Shown one piece after another: positions 60,855 through 64,000 of a stretch of 64,000 bases of DNA (the stretch's first letter is position 1; the number at the start of each line of letters is the position of its first letter). The stretch is from Corynebacterium meridianum. GTDB taxonomy: Bacteria; Actinomycetota; Actinomycetes; Mycobacteriales; Mycobacteriaceae. The DNA lies in assembly GCF_016342265.1 (NCBI RefSeq), contig NZ_JAEIOS010000015.1, positions 330,947 to 394,946 of the forward strand, given 5' to 3'. The notes below the pieces were generated by a model. That model made no database searches. It was not told where the DNA came from and saw only the letters and a list, made by a program, of their open reading frames with translations. A program made the translations under genes and the position numbers.

Positions 60855-61505
60855 GCGTGCCTGTGGGGCCTACCGAGGACCGTGGATGGTCAGGTCCTCA
60901 ACGGACCGACGACTTGAATTCGGGGCGTGCGCAGGCAACAGATGTCACGACCGAAGCTTAAGGGAGTAATAAAAATGTGATCGGCTACCAGCCGTCGTAA
61001 AGAATGATCTTTTTAGGAAGTAGATCTGAAGATGTCTAGGCTAAAAATAAAGCAATTCACATACGGTAATTTTGATTGCTGACGAAACTTGCGACGGTAT
61101 AGTCGAGCTAGTTTAAAAGAGGCAGTGTCGGGTGGGGAAGTTCTATTTCAGATTTCGCACCATGCCCGCAGGTGAAGGCTGATTATTGGCCGGTCGGGGT
61201 GGTGCCCCGTCGATGTCGGGATGGTGTCGGTAGAGCATGTACGGGGGTGGGGGGTAGATACGCTGATGTGCGGCTCGGTAGGGTCTGTCGGACGAAGCCG
61301 CTGGTGGCGGGCGGTGGATCCGGTGAAGGGTTGAAAGATGTGATAAACCTTAAGGAATCAGGGGGTAGTCGGTTTCAATCAGGTATCGGTGCGGTTACGA
61401 TCATCACATAGATCTGTCTCGTGGCTGGCCTGTCGGGCCCGTACCTGGTGGGTCGACGTAAACAGGAGCCCTACGGCTCAACCGTTCATGAATCGAGAGG
61501 AACCA
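60855..61505. other. Long AT-rich leader/intergenic region
   Basis: About 650 bp without a convincing gene. From roughly 60950 to 61120 it is markedly AT-rich compared with all flanking coding DNA, and AT-rich patches recur up to 61400. It must carry the promoter of the surface protein gene. Short frames inside it show no recognisable product and no Shine-Dalgarno. A GAGAGGAA ribosome-binding site ends the region. Confidence 0.6.
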
Positions 61506-64000
61506 ATGATAAGACAACTGAGCCGGGCGGGGGCGGTGCTGTTCGCGATATTCCTTATCGCGACAGCTGTCGTCGTCGCACCGGCAACCGCGAGAGCGCA
61601 AGGTGGTGGCGGTAGCCAGTTCAGCGTCCTCCAGGACGATAATGCGAGGATTAAGTTCCGTGCTGTGGAGAAGAGTGGTTCAGAAAATAAAATCGTTTAC
61701 TGTGTCGATACAGACTACAGCTTCCCCGCGAATCCACATGACGAGATTACTCGGAACAAAAACAACTACGTCAGTTCAGTTTTTGACTATGCCGACATTG
61801 GGTCAGACGTTCCTCTTGGTCGGATTTCGTCTGAACAGATGCGTAAGGTGGCCCTAGCAGCCGCTCTCGGTAAAGCTCTTCAGGAGGGTCAGTCCCATCC
61901 GCTCCTAGATGAGGAGACGTTTCCGGGTGATCTAAAGCAGAAAGAGATTGGCACCCAGCTTGTGGTATGGCGTTTTGGTGAGCTGAAAGACGGCACTTAC
62001 GAGAAGACTCTGAAAGACGACCATCTCGATGGGCCTCAATATAGTGCTGCAAGAGATATTGAGAACAAGCTTCGTAAGATTGTCAATAACGCGATCGCAA
62101 GTGGGAACGAGCCAACGAACATTAAGATTCAGTATTTTGTTTGGTCGCCGACGAATGGATCGGGAAACAATCAAAACGGTACGACAACGGGGCCCGGATG
62201 GCAGAACTTCATAGTAGTTTGGTTTGAGGGTCCTCCGACGACGTCGACTGTGGTAACTCCGACGACGACGACTCAGAGCACCACTACGACGTCGACTGCT
62301 AGTACTGGTTCGACGACGACTGAGCACAGTGGTACGACGACGACTGCGACGGAGACGAAGACCGTGACCACGACGCCGCCGGCGTCGACGGTGACGGTGA
62401 CTGAGACGACGACTCCGTCGACGGTGACGGTGACTGCGACGACGACTCCGTCTGCGACGACTGAGACGGTGACTGAGACGACGACGTCGGTTCCGCCGAC
62501 GGCGACGACGACGGTGACCCCTGTTGCGACGACGACGTTGACCTCGACTGAGAAGACGACGTTGCCGGGTACGACGGTTACTGAAACCAGTACCGCCCCC
62601 GGTACGACCGCTCCCGGTACGACTGTGACGACCACTGTTCCGGGTAGCACTGTTCCTGGTACGACGGTGACGACGACCGCTCCGGGTACGACTGCCACGG
62701 AGACGACGACTGCTCCGGGTACGACTGCCACTGAGACGACGACTGCTCCGGGTACCACCGTGACGACGACTGCTCCGGGTACGACGGCAACGACCACGGT
62801 TCCTTCGACCACGGTGACTGCTACCACGACTGCGACGACGACGGCTTCGGGTACGACTGCGACGGAGACTGAGACGACGACGGCTTCGGGTACGACTGCG
62901 ACGGAGACTGAGACGACGACGGCTTCGGGTACGACTGCGACGGAGACTGAGACGACGACGGCTCCGGGTACGACTGCGACGGAGACTGAGACGACGACGG
63001 CTCCGGGTACGACTGCGACGGAGACTGAGACGACGACGGCTCCGGGTACGACGGCTCCCGTCACCACGGTGACTGAAACCACGACGGCGCCTCCGGCGAC
63101 GATGACGGTTACGACCACTCCGGTTACTCCGACGACTGCGACGATGACCGAGACCACGACTGTCACCCCGACCACCGGCACTCAGACCGTCATTGTGAAG
63201 ACGACCGTCACGGAGACTCCGGCTACGGAGACTGAGACGGAAACGACCACGGAAGGTACGGCGACGACTGTCACCGCGTCTACGACGGAGACCACTACGG
63301 CGACCAACATCACGACGGCGCCTGGTACAACCGTGACGACTACGGCCCCGGGTACCACTGAGGTCACCACGGTTCCTTCCGAGACTGTGACGACCACGGC
63401 TCCGGCTACGTCGGCTACGACGACGGTGCCGGGTGCAACGGTGACCATCACCAGTGGAACGACCACTGAGGCGACTACGACTCAGGTTGTCGGTTCCTCC
63501 GGGTCCTCGAACGGGCTCGGTTCCTCTGATAACGCCGGTTCAGCTGGTGCAGCTGGCTCTGCCGGACTCGGTTCTGCCGCGCTTGGTTCTTCAGGACTTT
63601 CGGGTGCGTTTGGTTCCAACTCCGGTAGCTCTGACAGGTGTGTCTACGGGTCCTCGAACATTCTCGGCTCCCTCGGGCTGGGTGGATTGTTCGGAAGTAG
63701 CTCGAGTGATTGCCTGCCGGGTGGTTCTTCGGGTCAGGATGGTTCGAATGGTTCCGGTAACGACAACGGTTCCGCGGTTGATTGTGACTACGGTTCGACC
63801 GGTGTGTTTGGTTCGTCGGGTCTGTCCGGTGTGACTGGTTCCGGCAACGGTGCGAGCGGTTCCAATGGTTCGAATGGTTCCGGTAACGGTTCCAATGGTT
63901 CGAATGGTTCGAGTGATTGCCTGCCGGGTGGTTCTTCGGGTCAGGATGGTTCGAATGGTTCCGGTAACGACAACGGTTCCACGGTTGATTGTGATTACGG
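61506..64000 (+). CDS. Secreted Cys-Gln thioester surface protein with Thr-rich stalk (3' end outside window)
   Basis: Open from ATG 61506 (GAGAGGAA Shine-Dalgarno) to the window edge without a stop: at least 831 residues. A Sec signal peptide (hydrophobic core 10-26, cleavage after ARA at about 31) precedes a 205-residue globular domain. In it KIVYCVDTDYSF (Cys66) and EIGTQLVVWRF (Gln151) match the YC... and TQxxxW motifs of thioester domains, where Cys and Gln form an internal bond used for covalent attachment to a target. From about 242 to 655 runs a Thr/Pro-rich, mucin-like stalk with TTT, APGTT and ETETTT repeats, then a Gly/Ser/Asn-rich region with Cys-containing repeats (SSDCLPGG). Cell-wall anchoring lies beyond the window. 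The N-terminal coding part is lower in GC than other genes here. Confidence 0.8.
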   Translation, partial: MIRQLSRAGAVLFAIFLIATAVVVAPATARAQGGGGSQFSVLQDDNARIKFRAVEKSGSENKIVYCVDTDYSFPANPHDEITRNKNNYVSSVFDYADIGSDVPLGRISSEQMRKVALAAALGKALQEGQSHPLLDEETFPGDLKQKEIGTQLVVWRFGELKDGTYEKTLKDDHLDGPQYSAARDIENKLRKIVNNAIASGNEPTNIKIQYFVWSPTNGSGNNQNGTTTGPGWQNFIVVWFEGPPTTSTVVTPTTTTQSTTTTSTASTGSTTTEHSGTTTTATETKTVTTTPPASTVTVTETTTPSTVTVTATTTPSATTETVTETTTSVPPTATTTVTPVATTTLTSTEKTTLPGTTVTETSTAPGTTAPGTTVTTTVPGSTVPGTTVTTTAPGTTATETTTAPGTTATETTTAPGTTVTTTAPGTTATTTVPSTTVTATTTATTTASGTTATETETTTASGTTATETETTTASGTTATETETTTAPGTTATETETTTAPGTTATETETTTAPGTTAPVTTVTETTTAPPATMTVTTTPVTPTTATMTETTTVTPTTGTQTVIVKTTVTETPATETETETTTEGTATTVTASTTETTTATNITTAPGTTVTTTAPGTTEVTTVPSETVTTTAPATSATTTVPGATVTITSGTTTEATTTQVVGSSGSSNGLGSSDNAGSAGAAGSAGLGSAALGSSGLSGAFGSNSGSSDRCVYGSSNILGSLGLGGLFGSSSSDCLPGGSSGQDGSNGSGNDNGSAVDCDYGSTGVFGSSGLSGVTGSGNGASGSNGSNGSGNGSNGSNGSSDCLPGGSSGQDGSNGSGNDNGSTVDCDY
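62844..63038 (+). repeat. Five tandem 39-bp repeats in the stalk region
   Basis: Units at 62844, 62883, 62922, 62961 and 63000, each 39 bp, encode A(S/P)GTTATETETTT. They are identical except for one T/C change (Ser to Pro) between units 3 and 4. A sixth partial unit begins at 63039. Confidence 0.95.
63702..64000 (+). repeat. 92-bp near-identical direct repeats, 207 bp apart
   Basis: 63702-63793 recurs at 63909-64000 with only two base differences. It encodes SSDCLPGGSSGQDG and the Cys-containing segment up to VDCDYG. The second copy runs to the window end, so more copies may follow. Confidence 0.9.

Noticed and set aside
61172..61411. Short plus-strand frame in the AT-rich region before the surface protein
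   Set aside because: No Shine-Dalgarno, no leaderless -10 pattern and no recognisable product; left as intergenic.
60855..61505. Riboswitch or structured ncRNA in the AT-rich leader
   Set aside because: No known riboswitch core could be recognised by eye; covariance search would be needed.
62844..63038. Regular repeats considered as a CRISPR array
   Set aside because: The units are contiguous with no spacers and lie in frame in a coding sequence.
62273..63181. Long minus-strand frame of Val-rich repeats opposite the Thr-rich stalk
   Set aside because: It is the antisense shadow of ACG/ACC-rich repeats, has no start context and no family match.

Overview
The window is a dense, high-GC actinobacterial chromosome segment, most probably from a Corynebacterium. 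Three things point there: the gene order (pqo/poxB, phoRS, purD, purB, purC, ptrB, dctA, gpx, purSQL, purF, purM, DUF3073, ygfZ, pabC, lmeA, mshD, pstSCAB, phoU, dus, CoA-transferase), which is the shared corynebacterial/mycobacterial backbone; mycothiol and lipomannan-related genes; and very many leaderless promoters of the TANNNT type. The species cannot be fixed from sequence reading alone. No rRNA, tRNA, CRISPR array or transposase was seen.

Layout. 1-2326: 3' part of pyruvate:quinone oxidoreductase and a MerR/TipAS regulator. 2405-5597 (minus): sugar-type ABC importer (lipoprotein plus two permeases, no ATPase). 6099-8194: PhoP/PhoR-like two-component system (called PhoR/PhoS in Corynebacterium). 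8271-10544 (minus): coupled HIT - lipase - lipase - [2Fe-2S] ferredoxin operon. 10640-20229: purD, potassium uptake ktrB-ktrA, purB, an esterase/aminoacyl-lipid synthase pair, purC. 20230-21416: decayed siderophore ABC transporter remnants. 21505-28032: DASS carboxylate transporter, oligopeptidase B, DctA, glutathione peroxidase. 28310-30100: Tat-exported PhoD phosphatase. 30247-35749: a two-gene accessory unit, a DUF4132 protein plus a 1541-residue protein of unknown function. 35993-47186: purSQL, membrane and hotdog proteins, purF, purM. 47433-52501: DUF3073, YgfZ, PabC, nitrobindin-like protein, LmeA-like protein, MshD. 52775-57635: pstSCAB and phoU. 57721-60741: dusB and an acetate CoA-transferase. 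61506-64000 (open at the window end): a secreted Cys-Gln thioester surface protein with a long Thr-rich stalk and repeats, preceded by an unusually AT-rich stretch.

How the parts connect. De novo purine synthesis is spread over the window (purD, B, C, S, Q, L, F, M). Phosphate is a second theme: the regulator pair, PhoD, PstSCAB and PhoU are all here, and 11-bp-phased repeats resembling PhoP boxes lie upstream of phoR, phoD and pstS, which suggests one local phosphate regulon. Carboxylate/acetate metabolism is a third: Pqo, DASS, DctA and the CoA-transferase, with G-tract motifs like RamA sites before some of them. The least explained parts are the DUF4132 pair with its dyad-rich leader and the thioester surface protein.
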